This document shows, piece by piece, positions 20,071 to 30,545 of a stretch of 64,000 nt of DNA. Positions within the stretch are counted from its first letter, which is position 1, and the number at the start of each line of letters is the position of its first letter. The notes under the pieces were generated by a model. The model worked only from the letters and a program-made list of their open reading frames with translations, was not told the DNA's origin and searched no databases. The stretch covers positions 33,661,608 to 33,725,607 of the forward strand of contig OX442314.1 in assembly GCA_949358305.1 (NCBI GenBank), written 5' to 3'. The stretch is from Strigamia acuminata. Taxonomy: Eukaryota; Arthropoda; Chilopoda; Geophilomorpha; Linotaeniidae. The position numbers were made by a program, and so were the translations under genes.

Positions 20071-22906
20071 TTATTTAGGCAACATGTCCGTTGAATGATC
20101 GTTTGGATCTTTGTGCTCTGTGACGGTGCACAAAGGTCGGCCGGCGTTTGGTCCTGACCGGAAGCCAGGGTTGATGTGGAGCCACACTTGCTTTATGCGG
20201 TCCACACCATCCCTTCGTCCAAAACCCATCTCGAAATACTCCTGCGGGTCTTGAGGCGTAATTCGGGCGAACACCAGGCGTTGATGTAGGATCCACGGCT
20301 GTTGTTCCTTGATGTGGTTTTCCAGCCACGCGAGGACTCGGTTGCATAAATCCTCGCTGTTCTGGAGAATCGTTTTCGTCGCGCTCGTTATGTAGCAAAA
20401 GGCGTATAATGAGCGCAAACGTTGATAGGCGGTGAGGTAGGTGGCCATCTTTGATCCCCTATCTCTCGGTGGCGAATCCTTTGGCGGTGGCGGTGGTGGC
20501 GGCGACTTTTTGCAGATCGAGAGGGATCTGGATCTGCGCGAAGCCGGGGTGCGCGTCTTTGGTCTGGCACCGCTGGCCACAGGCACGACGAACTCGCGAT
20601 CGTCGCTGTCGAGCCACTCCATCGGAGACGAGATGTTGCAACTCGGTGCCTCGGTTGCACGGGAAACACTCAACGTTGCCGCGATGGCAGCGTGGAGTGG
20701 AGCTGCGGATGACGGTGGTGCGCCAGCGGGACGGGCGGTGGCTCGTTCCGTTGCGCGCTGCTGCTTCAGTGTAGCCCATTCCTGCCGTAGTCGAATGGCG
20801 GATCCAGCCGGAGTTTTGCCAGTCGCCTCGGCTTGTTGCGTCAATTCGGCGAGCATCGTTGGAGGATCGGGGCGAACTGACTCCCAATCGTCCAGCAAGG
20901 CTCGTGGAAGCCCTAACGGCACGGTCCACAATCGAGTGGCGGCCGCCAGAGCAATCTGCGGGTCGGGAAAGACTCCTTGGAACAGGATTCGAAGAAGTCC
21001 CTCCGACAACTTCCTGTTCATCTTCTGCAGCGTCCGTTGCAGTTGCTTGTCGGACTTGCACGACGCAAGCTCTCGCGCAAGCCATTGCCATTCTTTCTCA
21101 CCTTCGCGGATCTGAGCGAGTTGGTATTCGTCCAGATGCGCGAGGTACATCGCTTGGGCTGTCTCGGGAAACGATGAGAATCGCCTCCAGAGATCAGCGC
21201 ACTCCTGTGCGGGAAATGGTTCTTGAGAGACGTATCCCTCAAAACGGATGACCGATGTCACTTGTGGCACGGGCACCGATGGGTCTGGTCGCATGTCGCT
21301 GGTGACTGGACGGCAAGCGAACGGCAAAGAGGTGTTGACGTCTCCTTGACCGGCTTGCAATGCGGCGATGCGTTGATCTTCCTTCGCTATCTCGTCTGAC
21401 CAGTCAATCCGGCCGGAGGAGGAAGCGTTAAGCTGTGAAGCATTGGATCGTTCTTCACGCGACGAGAGTGAACTCCTCGTGGAAGATTGGCGCGATTGCA
21501 CTCGAGGTCGGCTTCGGGACGAGTGTCTCGAAACGGACTTTGAATGTCTTTTTGGCGGCGTCGACTCGCGTCGGTGATGTGAGCGATGACGAGCCTTCTG
21601 GAGTGGAGGTAACCCTCCAATGGCGCCTTCCCCCGACGACTGTGTTGGGGAGGAGCGACGGCCACTGTAGGGCAACCTCGATGATCGTGACCTCGACGTG
21701 GAGCGCGGTGGCACCACGTGGATGGTGGAAGCGACCTGTACCCGGGGCTCAGGCTCTGGATACGGGTTTGGCACGAAATCAGCATGGAAACATCCGCCCA
21801 TGGCTAGTTGATGCATTTCCGACTGGCATGTCGGCACCCAACGTTTCTTTCCGTCTGTAGTCACACGGAAAGATTCGTGGTAGAGGCGCACAACCTCGGC
21901 TTTGGTTTGGTCCAAGCGTTGGAAAATGTCCTCTAGAATCTGTCGACGCTCCCACGCAGGAGCGTTGAAGTAACGGCGATGGTCTCGCGTTTCTTGAGCG
22001 ATCACTACAAAGGCGAAGTCGAGCAACACGTTTCGTAGTGGTCCGAAGGTGTCGCGCTTCATTGCCCACTCGAGGGCGTCGCGATGACCGAATCCATCGA
22101 TTAAATAGGCGATCCGAAACTTTGTTCCCCATCGCTTGTTTAAGGCTTTGGAGAATTTGTGTCGGGCCGCCCAAAACGTCAGTCTCCCCTTGGACTTGAT
22201 GATTTCCGGCGGCAATGCATGTCGCCAGACTCCAGGAGCGGTCGGAACATCGGGGTGCAGTTCGAGATGCGTCTCCCGAAGCTGGATGATCTGTAAAATA
22301 TTCGAAGAAATAATTAAAATCCATTTTTTCGTTAAAATTAATTATTTCCGAATTTTCAGTGAATAAAATCACGGGTGAGATTTCATTCGACGGTTTAGAT
22401 TCGTTAAACTTTTCAAAATATTTGAAAAATCGTGAAAAACGTTGTTTCCGACGGCTATGTTTCAGTGTTTGGAGCGTTACCGTAGCAACGCCTCAAAAAC
22501 GAGACACAGCGCCATCTGATGATAAAAATGGCGGCGCCTTCTTGCGAAGGCGTTACCAACGAACTTTTCGCTTTTTCCGAGTGAAAATGCACTTTTAATT
22601 ACTTTTCATGACTGAAAGGTAATTTTATTTTAAATTATTTACCCGTTCGTGTCTCTGTGCACGAGTTTCGCCGTTTGGATCGGCGAATAGGCCTCCTCGT
22701 AGTCGGGGCTGAGACGGCGTGACTGGCAAACGGGCAGCAGCGTCGGCCAGAGCGGCTTGAGCTTCGGCGGACGCTTCGGCGGACTCCTCGGTGACATCCA
22801 CGGATGTATTCGAGGTGTTTGCGGAACCAAGCAACGTCGAATTTGTTTCTAATTCGAGGCTGTTGGCGCCGGCTTCGCTTCCTTCTTTCGGTTCCTCTCC
22901 TTCCAT
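20071..22906 (-). CDS. Gypsy1 third gene (ORF3), spliced, 827 aa, unrecognised
   Basis: Exon 1 (22906-22643, 88 codons) starts ATGGAAGGAGAGG and is acidic (MEGEEPKEGSEAGANS). It ends CGG|GTAAAT. The intron is 352 nt and ends ATTTTACAG at 22291. Exon 2 (22290-20071) continues in phase 0. The product has an N-terminal domain (WAARHKFSKALNKRWG..., QSEMHQLAMGG), a Ser/Arg-rich linker, a second helical block (PRALLDDWESVRPDP), a Pro-rich linker (SPPPPPPPKDSPPRD) and a C-terminal domain (ILHQRLVFARITP, VWLH, LCTVTEHKDPND). No signal peptide or membrane helix is visible, so it is not an envelope, although it lies where env would be. Gypsy2 has a homologue with the same exon plan. The basic, low-complexity linkers would suit an RNA-binding or structural role; that is a guess. 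Confidence 0.72.
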
Positions 22907-23114
22907 TTGAACGACTAATCCAAATGGAAAAGAAAAAACGAAAATTAATTTATTAGTTTTTCTTTGGAAAATTCCAAAGAAAAAACTACTTACAATTGAA
23001 GATTCGGGAGAATTTATCCAACGGTTTCTCTTTTGGTTTTGGGGATGAGCACTTAACACACGTGTGAGATCGAAGTGAACTCAGACGCGAAGTGATCGTT
23101 TCAAATACCGGAAG

Positions 23115-24644
23115 TTACGTTTGGGTAACGTCGCGGTTAGTGACGTCATCCAATCTTACTGTTTGATTGGTTTGAGTATGGCTTGGGGAATTGCTCCTTA
23201 CGTCATACGGCTGATCCCTGGATCTCGAGGTTAGCGAGGGGAGAAGACACATGTTGTTCTTTCCTCTCGGTTTACGAGTCCGAAGATTATATCTCTTTGT
23301 CGGCGAGGGATTTATTGTATTTAAATCGCCGTCTTCATTGTCATCGGAGACTGAGTCAGATGAGTTTTTTATTTCAGATGTTTTTTGTTTCTTTTCTAAA
23401 AACACCTTTTTATTTAATTTTTTAGCAATTTCAAGTTTTTTGAAACTGTCACGAAGCTCAACGTCGTTATTCACGAGGTCTGACTCCATTTGTGGTTTGG
23501 ATGAATTATCGACAGGTATTTTCTTTAATTCATCGTCATTTAACGTATTAATTATATTTTCAGTCTTTTGACCGACTTCTTCGCCTTCTAACCATACTTC
23601 CTGGTCGAAACTCGGGAAATACGGAGTTAATTCAGACGAATGGACAGCTGGAAATATTTCGTTATTCTCTAGCTTTCTCAATTCTACCGAACCTCCCTGT
23701 AATACTTTGGTTATTACATAAGGTCCTGTTCTTTTATCAGCGATGCCAGCTGCAATGCCGCGGGCAGCACTCGACAAAACATGAGAATCTCTCCAAACTA
23801 AATCATTTAATTTAAAATTGGAGAACTTCTCACCTTCTTTTTTAAGATTAACTCGTCTACGCAAATCTAACACGTGTGACATCATGTGCTGATATGTTTC
23901 GGCGATAACGGCTTCTAATTTTTGCACGTATAAATGTGGGTTTTTTGGATCTACGACCAAAATTCCTTCAGGTATTCTTGGATCCCAAGGTACTCTGAGT
24001 TCGCGAAAAAAGTTAAGAAATGCGGGAGAGAAGTCTCTTCCTCTCGTCACCGTAGTTCTCAAACTAAATGCGAATTCACGCAAATATTCGTCCCATTTGG
24101 AATGAACAGATGAATAAATTGCAACCAAATATTTGATGTCACGGTTAACCCTTTCAACCGGGTTAGCTTGTGGGTGATATGTTGAAGTTGGTGTTGGAAC
24201 CATCTTGAACTTTTCACAAAATTTTTTAAAGACTTGGGCACGAAATTGCGGGCCGTTGTCAGAAATAATTTTACGAGGGAATCCCATGCTCATGGAAAGG
24301 TGATAAATGCAATTTGCTACTTTTCCAGCAGTGGGGTTACACATTGGATATAATTCTGGCCAATGAGTTGCCACGTCAAGTATGACTAAAATATGTGTGT
24401 TGTTTTTGCGCGTCCGAGGTTTCGGGCCGGTCAAATCAACACTTAGGCAGTCAAAAGGGCTGTAAGGACCCATTTGCGCTGCTTCAATTTGTCCTTTCGT
24501 TCGAGGCTTGCAAGCTTGACAACGCTCGCAATGTCGAATGAATCTCGTGATGTCAGATTTCATGCCTTTCCAGGTATAAATTCGGCGTGCTCGATAAAGA
24601 GTCCTTGCAATTCCTGGGTGGCCAGAAAGTGGGTGGCCATGCAT
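23115..24644 (-). CDS. pol: Gypsy1 integrase (3' part of pol, shifted frame)
   Basis: Encodes integrase: H2C2 zinc-binding region (HGHPLSGHPGIARTLY ... CERCQACKP, first 45 residues), core with D in CLSVDLTGPK, D in ISDNGPQF and E in PVERVN about 35 residues later, then a C-terminal DNA-binding domain (GPYVITKVLQGGSVELRKL) and a long acidic, basic-ended tail. The open frame overlaps the preceding pol frame by 92 nt in another register. The Gypsy2 pol is continuous here and has about four extra codons (LIGRVLWL region), so a small out-of-frame deletion near 24640 is likely. This copy would then make reverse transcriptase but not integrase. Confidence 0.88.
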   Translation of the reverse strand: MHGHPLSGHPGIARTLYRARRIYTWKGMKSDITRFIRHCERCQACKPRTKGQIEAAQMGPYSPFDCLSVDLTGPKPRTRKNNTHILVILDVATHWPELYPMCNPTAGKVANCIYHLSMSMGFPRKIISDNGPQFRAQVFKKFCEKFKMVPTPTSTYHPQANPVERVNRDIKYLVAIYSSVHSKWDEYLREFAFSLRTTVTRGRDFSPAFLNFFRELRVPWDPRIPEGILVVDPKNPHLYVQKLEAVIAETYQHMMSHVLDLRRRVNLKKEGEKFSNFKLNDLVWRDSHVLSSAARGIAAGIADKRTGPYVITKVLQGGSVELRKLENNEIFPAVHSSELTPYFPSFDQEVWLEGEEVGQKTENIINTLNDDELKKIPVDNSSKPQMESDLVNNDVELRDSFKKLEIAKKLNKKVFLEKKQKTSEIKNSSDSVSDDNEDGDLNTINPSPTKRYNLRTRKPRGKNNMCLLPSLTSRSRDQPYDVRSNSPSHTQTNQTVRLDDVTNRDVTQT

Positions 24645-27575
24645 TATACTTCAATGTCTGAGGTACAAAAACTTTGAGTGCTCTCCCATCCTCCCCCAAT
24701 TCATCAGACATTGTGGGATGAAATTGCATTAATAAGTCATCTTCAATTAAGAAGGTGGTTGCGTATTTTCTATATTGTTTCCTCTGCAGTCGCGTTGTGA
24801 CGTCAGGCGGAAATTGATTGCAATCTAAAAAATTACGCATCAATTGGCAAATTTTATCTTCTTTTTGGGCCTTGATTATGTCTTCCCTTGTGGGAGGTTC
24901 ACAATCAAGACGCTCTACGATTTTGGCGACAAATGCTTTTATTAAAACATTCGACGAAGGAATTTGAAATTTCCTTGAAATTTGCGCTCTTATGACGTCA
25001 TCTGATTCCTCAGAGGGGTCATAAATTTTAGTCCAGTAGTTGACGAATTCGTGATCTTCCTTTTCCTCCAGCGTGGAGATAGGAAGTTCATGAAATTTTC
25101 CCATTTTCCAATTTCGTTGAGGTGATGGACAGTAAGATAATAATTCGTCATTATCTCCATCATCTTCAGGATTTTCCGGTTTGTCAATCGGTGATCTGGA
25201 TAAAGCATCCGCTAAAACATTTAGTGGACCTTTAATATATTGTATTTCGAAAGAGTAGCGCATCAGCTCCATTTGCCAGCGCGCTAACCTTCCGGCAGGT
25301 TCGTCTAACTGCATCAACCATTTTAATGCTTGATGGTCAGTCCTTACTATAAATGTGGTAAATTCCAAATAATGTCGAAATTTACGTAATGCCCAGATTA
25401 CCGCAAGGCATTCTAATTCTGTGGCGCTGTAATTTATCTCAGCAGGTTGTAAACTTCTGCTGGCATAAACACAAGGCACTTCGATATTTTGATCATCGAT
25501 TTCCCTCATTTGCATAAGCGCGGCGCCTAGTCCTTTCCTGCTAGCGTCGGTATGCACAATAAATGGTTCTGTCAAATCAGGCATGGCCATTGTTTCTGCA
25601 TTCGTTAAAGCATCTTTTATTTGATCAAAAGCTTCTTGATGAATTTCTGACCAAATAAATTCTACATCCTTTTTGAGTAAAGGACGTAGAGGTTCTGTCA
25701 TGACGGCTAGATTCTTGAGTAATCGGTGAAAAAAGTTCACCATTCCCAAAAATCTTTGTAACTCTTTCAAGTTTGAAGGAGCTGGCATTTCTTTAATGGC
25801 GGCGACTTTTTTAGGGTCGACACTAACTCCTTGAACACTTAACTTGTAGCCAAGAAAAGTTAGTTCTTTTCTGCCAAATTTTGATTTTTTTGGATGAACA
25901 TGAAGATTTGCATTTTCAAGTTTACTCAGAATTTCTTCCAGATGCATCATGTGTTCTTCAAAATTTTTTGATATTATAATTATATCATCGAGGTATGCCC
26001 ATGCGAATTTTCGATAGGCATCCCCCAAAATTTTTTTTATCAACTTTTGGAAAGTTGACGGCGCATTTACGAGACCAAAGGGCATGACTCGAAATTGTAG
26101 TCGACCCAAAGGGCTCCAAAACGCAGTTTTAGCACGGTCGTTCGGATGAACCTCTATCTGCCAATAGCCTTTTGACAAATCTATCGTTGTGACCCATTCA
26201 AATCTTCCGAGTTCTCGCAAGATTTCCTCAATGCTGGGCATTTGAGGAGGGTCGTATAATGTATGTGCATTGAGTGGTCTAAAATCAATGCAGAGTCTCG
26301 GATCACAATCCGGACGCATCACTAGAACTATTCGCATCCCATAGTCTCCAGTGGCTTGTTCAACGTACCCATTATCCAACATATCTTGACAGATTTGACG
26401 GATAATTTCACGTTTCTGTGGATTTACGCTTTTAAACGGAACTCTAATAGGAACTTTAGTGTCCAGTTTAATTTCATGCCTAACGAGGTGTGTTCTACCT
26501 GGTCGGCGAGATAAAATCTTTTCATGTTTCTTTAATACCTTTTCAAGCATTAAATTATTTTCCATTGACAAATTAGCGTCGCTAACAAGTCTTTGTACTA
26601 TATTTTCTTCCTCGGCAACTTTAGCTTGACATGCAGTGGCGGAACCAGCTTTCATGTGATTTGCTTTAATAAAGTCGCGTCTTATTATTTCTTCGGGTGG
26701 ATCAAGGAACTCTTGATAACGATCAAGAATCGCTTGAGGAACGAAAGGTAAATCTTCTTTCAAAGACTTGACAAAATTCCAAGACATGGTCTTAGGATTT
26801 GGTTGAATATTGAGTCGATTCATGAAATCACATCCTAATAAAATAATAGGATATTTATTTTTTAAAATTATGAATGGATGACTTAACATCCCGTGTGTCC
26901 ACGCAAAAGAAAGTAGGAGAGTTCCTTCAGGGACTACATCTTCTGAAGCAGTCGTAACTCTCACATCCGGTCCAATTGGTCGAATTTCATCTTCCAGTTT
27001 CAGCGAAATTACTACGGAGTAGGCCATGAAGCTTCGATTAGCTCCAGAGTCTAACATCCCTGTTATCATACCGTTTGCCGTCTGCAATCGAATCGTCGGC
27101 AAATCATTGCTGTTTGGTATGTCCGCGTACTTGCATTTAAAACGTCGCGGTGGCTTAATTTCTATCGGCGGATCCAATGGTAATTCGTCCAATAAATCAT
27201 TAGTGACTAGCGTTGTAGCCATTAATTTTTCAATACAATCGTCAAGACCAGGTAAATCAATTTTATCTGACCTTTCAACAATTTCAGGTGTTGGCCTAGC
27301 TTTTTCATCTAGTAACGTAACAGCATCTTTTATTTTAGATTCCCAATCAACTTTTATTTGTTGAACTTTTTCTTTAAAAAATTCTTCAGTGATGTTTTCA
27401 TTTTGCAGCACAAGCCTTAAACTGGAAACATCAATTTTTGGAAATATTAAATTATTTTCGATTTCTAATTTAATCTGAGTATTCAAAAATTCATCTAAAA
27501 TTTGAGATGGTGTTAGTTCATTTTCCGAGGCGGTAGGCGTCGCATCCACTAGACCGTCTGGATGCGCGCTTACAA
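24553..27575 (-). CDS. pol: Gypsy1 Pol: protease, reverse transcriptase, RNase H
   Basis: The frame is entered by -1 slippage at 27576-27582, so its first codon is at 27575 rather than at an ATG. Protease motif GMLDSGANRSF lies near 27045, about residue 170. Reverse transcriptase spans about residues 340-620, with FGLVNAPSTF and the catalytic YLDDI near 25990. RNase H has HTDASRKGLGAAL and NYSATELECLAVIWAL. The frame ends at 24553 after the break described for the integrase. The layout is Gypsy type; the closest relative in the window is Gypsy2. Confidence 0.92.
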
Positions 27576-30455
27576 GTTTTTTAGAAGTTCGCCGATTGAT
27601 TTCATCGATTTCTCGAACTCTTCTATAATCTTGTCTTTGCTCGATTTTCTGTCAGGACATTCTTTAGCCCAATGTCCCAATTTTTTACAAATATTACACG
27701 GGTCAGTAGCAGGCGATTTCGCGACTTTTGGCGAAGGCGAACTTGAACGTTTGGCTTCGTCCTTTTTAGGGGTCGGCGACTTCGATCTACTGAGCGCGTC
27801 TGTCTTTGGTGAACCAAAAGTAACGTTTTTAGGCGCCATCTTTGGTCCAAATTTTCGAGCTACTGCGTTATTACGGGCTAATAAAGCAGCTGCAGCCTCG
27901 CTTTCTGGTTCCGAGTCAGATTTCTCTGGTTCAGAAGCAGTTTCCATTTCTGTCACTTCGGCTAAGTGAGCTTTAGGGGTTGGATGTGGATTTTTCCCAT
28001 CCGATCCCTTTTTAGATTCCTTAGCAGTCTCTGCCAAAAAATCTCCTCGTTTTGGGGGTTGCAAAAGAGGGGTGTTAGCAAAACGTGTGTCTTTTGCCAA
28101 CTCCTTTCTCCGTTGCTGTCGCTTAGCGTACGCAACTTTTTCATCAGCTGGTAGATAAGCTTTATAATTTTCGTCAATCCTTATCTGATTGGCTCGCATA
28201 AATTTGGCTAATTCAGCGAAACCACCCGGATAAGGTGCTCGTACAGAAAGTAGAACATTTTTTGAGTAATCTGTCAATCCACGACGGAATTGACGATCAA
28301 TGGCTGCGTCTCCCATTGTATAAGGGAGAGTGACCAATAAATCCTCAGTCCTTCTTAAATAAGAGCGAAGACTTTCGCCTTTATTTTGAGAAAGATTATC
28401 CCACATTTGTAGTAAGTCTTCACTTGACTCTCCATACTCAGTCATGAATTCCTCTACAAAGTGATTCCAATTTTGAAATTGTTTAGAATAAAACCATTTC
28501 TCAGCTTGATCTATAAGAGCTTTTGGTACTACTCTTTTCAAAGCAGTGTGACATGCAATGCCATTCAACCTTGAAATTCGTAAAACTTCATCTAAAAGAG
28601 TGGATCCAGCTTCCCATTCTCCATCGAATAAAGCGGGTTTGATGTGATCCCATCTAATAGTTCTTTCATCAACTAGATCGTGAGTCCAGTTGTTGGCAGT
28701 GTATTGTGCAATTTTCTGTCGTAATGCAATGTCAGCATTATCGGCAGTAGTGTCAGATCGATCAGCAGATCGACAATCAGCTAATAATCGATCAATTTCT
28801 TCAGCAGTGTAATAATGTGTATTACGCCGAGAAGAATGGCCTCGATGTCGACGTCGATGTCGATTATCGCGTTCTTGTTGCGCATTCACATCAGAATCCG
28901 ACCTTGAATCAGATTGTGAATTTGAAGGCGTGTTAAAATGTGGTGTTTCAGGTGGGTCGGGTGGGTCGCCGTCATCGTCTGGCGGTCGACGTCCACCTCC
29001 AGGTGGTCCATCTCCATGTCCATCTGGATTTCCTCCATCTGGTGGATTTCTCCTATACTGACCCCCACCTGGCGGGCTTTCATGTCCGTCCGGCGGTTCG
29101 CGTGCTGGATTCATGTCTCGTCGACTTCTTTTCGACGAGTCTTGCTGTTGAGCCAGTGGTATCGTTCGAGCAACATGAATACCAGTTTCATGCCGTCTAT
29201 TTCGATCGTCTACCATTCCCAACAGTCGGTCACTATTGTGAAAAATAGGGTTTCGATTACCAGGGAGCGGATTGCGATCAGCTCTCCGTTCCTCAGAATC
29301 TGAAGGACGTTTTCTTTTTGAGCGATGGCGACGACGCGAACGTTGGTCGTCATCACTCGATAATCCAGATTGGCTACTTAACTCTGAAACAACAGAAATT
29401 GTTATTGTTTCGGGAGTCAAAATAGGAACAGTTGGCGCAGCCATTTCTGGTTGCACCAATTGGTCAGTATAGTTTCTTGCTTGCAAACGATCTTTCATTT
29501 CTGCAAGCTCTTCTTGAGCGCGCAACAAATCAGCTCGGAGAATTTCATTCTCATTTATTTGATTTCGCAATTCTTCTGGTTGTAATCGCTTAGCAGGGCC
29601 GCTAGACTTGACTTGTCCGCTCGTACGGGGTTGATCCAGCGAGTGGAAAATCTCGTCTTCACGCTTAGCTATTTTGCTTTCGCGAGTACGCTGTGTTTTA
29701 GCACGTGTGTCTAATTCAGCAGCATATCTCACTAGTTGATTATGATTGCGTTGGTAGTGGTCTGCCAAATCAATCAGTTTTTTATTTTTCTGCTCCAGCT
29801 TACTTTTGGTAAGCTCGAGCTGTCTTCGCGCCTCTTGGTGTGAGCGAATTGAAAGTTCATTTCTAGTATTCATTTTAGAAAGATCTTCCACTTCACCTTT
29901 TAATCTGTATTCCCTAGCTTTCTGGGCTAGAAATTCTTCGTTTTGTCGATTGAGTTCCATGTGTTGAAGCTCAACTTCAGCTTTTTGCTGTTGAAGCTCG
30001 GCTTCTTTCCGTTCCATTTCAAATTTTAAATCTGAAACGGCGCGGTCAGTGTGAAGTCGTATCATGGCGCGATGAATCTCTTCCACCGTCATGTCGTCCG
30101 TTATTTGGGCGCCATCCTGGCGTGCTTGATTTCTCAAAGCATCCAGCATGGTCATGCGAGGAGGTGATTCGTGAGACGATTCACTTTCCATTTCTCGTAA
30201 CGTATTTTCCACTTCCTCCAGTGGAAGTGGCGGGAGTTCTTGGTCGTTAGAACTCGCACTTGAAGCGCTTAATGCTCTAGCAACTTCATTTTCAGCATCC
30301 TTAAGTTGTTTCGGATCTGGAACTGGTGTTATTTCTTCGGAAATAATTTTCTCCACAAGCATTTCAGGCTCGAGAGCCGGCAAAACCGTTGCTGCTCGTT
30401 TCTGAGTGCTTGGTCGACCTCGCTGTCGTTTCACAATTTGCATTGGCGTCGCCAT
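27570..30455 (-). CDS. gag: Gypsy1 Gag (961 aa, unusually long)
   Basis: The preferred start is the ATG at 30455 (MATPMQIVKRQRGRPS); upstream codons are an open-frame extension without ATG. Order: basic AT-hook-like N-terminus (QRGRPS), a long coiled coil (about 30060-29690, rich in E, Q and K), a Ser/Arg block, a Pro/Gly/Asp-rich low-complexity stretch (PPGGGQYRRNPPDGG, about 28920-29110), a helical capsid-like domain (about 28150-28680, KGESLRSYLRRTEDLL) and one CCHC knuckle, C-x2-C-x4-H-x4-C (CNICKKLGHWAKEC, 27657-27698). Typical Gypsy Gag proteins are roughly 300-500 aa, so the N-terminal half is an addition. The TAA stop sits two codons after the slippery site. Confidence 0.88.
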   Translation of the reverse strand: MATPMQIVKRQRGRPSTQKRAATVLPALEPEMLVEKIISEEITPVPDPKQLKDAENEVARALSASSASSNDQELPPLPLEEVENTLREMESESSHESPPRMTMLDALRNQARQDGAQITDDMTVEEIHRAMIRLHTDRAVSDLKFEMERKEAELQQQKAEVELQHMELNRQNEEFLAQKAREYRLKGEVEDLSKMNTRNELSIRSHQEARRQLELTKSKLEQKNKKLIDLADHYQRNHNQLVRYAAELDTRAKTQRTRESKIAKREDEIFHSLDQPRTSGQVKSSGPAKRLQPEELRNQINENEILRADLLRAQEELAEMKDRLQARNYTDQLVQPEMAAPTVPILTPETITISVVSELSSQSGLSSDDDQRSRRRHRSKRKRPSDSEERRADRNPLPGNRNPIFHNSDRLLGMVDDRNRRHETGIHVARTIPLAQQQDSSKRSRRDMNPAREPPDGHESPPGGGQYRRNPPDGGNPDGHGDGPPGGGRRPPDDDGDPPDPPETPHFNTPSNSQSDSRSDSDVNAQQERDNRHRRRHRGHSSRRNTHYYTAEEIDRLLADCRSADRSDTTADNADIALRQKIAQYTANNWTHDLVDERTIRWDHIKPALFDGEWEAGSTLLDEVLRISRLNGIACHTALKRVVPKALIDQAEKWFYSKQFQNWNHFVEEFMTEYGESSEDLLQMWDNLSQNKGESLRSYLRRTEDLLVTLPYTMGDAAIDRQFRRGLTDYSKNVLLSVRAPYPGGFAELAKFMRANQIRIDENYKAYLPADEKVAYAKRQQRRKELAKDTRFANTPLLQPPKRGDFLAETAKESKKGSDGKNPHPTPKAHLAEVTEMETASEPEKSDSEPESEAAAALLARNNAVARKFGPKMAPKNVTFGSPKTDALSRSKSPTPKKDEAKRSSSPSPKVAKSPATDPCNICKKLGHWAKECPDRKSSKDKIIEEFEKSMKSIGELLKNL
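27576..27582 (-). promoter_or_regulatory. -1 ribosomal frameshift site A_AAA_AAC (gag to pol)
   Basis: The minus strand reads CTA AAA AAC TTG TAA in the Gag frame. The heptamer A AAA AAC is a canonical -1 slippery sequence, and slipping there enters exactly the pol frame (CTT GTA AGC...). A downstream stimulatory structure was not tested. Confidence 0.85.
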
Positions 30456-30525
30456 TTTGTCAAATTGAGAGAACAATGGAAATAAAGGATCTTTTTGCAA
30501 AAATCGGATTTTAACAATCAAAACT

Positions 30526-30543
30526 ATCCCGGACGGGCCCCCA
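30526..30543 (-). promoter_or_regulatory. Gypsy1 primer binding site (tRNA-Pro-like)
   Basis: The minus strand TGGGGGCCCGTCCGGGAT lies two bases after the 5' LTR. From memory it differs at one base from the complement of the animal tRNA-Pro 3' end (TGGGGGCTCGTCCGGGAT). Confidence 0.7.
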
Positions 30544-30545
30544 AG

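Noticed and set aside
20441..21251. Long plus-strand frames (224 and 130 codons) in Gypsy1
   Set aside because: Antisense shadows of ORF3 exon 2, Gly/Ser-rich because of its Pro/Arg-rich coding.
22625..23059. 144-codon frame as a stand-alone gene
   Set aside because: The supported part is exon 1 of ORF3 (from ATG 22906 to the donor at 22642); codons before the ATG and after the donor are flanking open frame.
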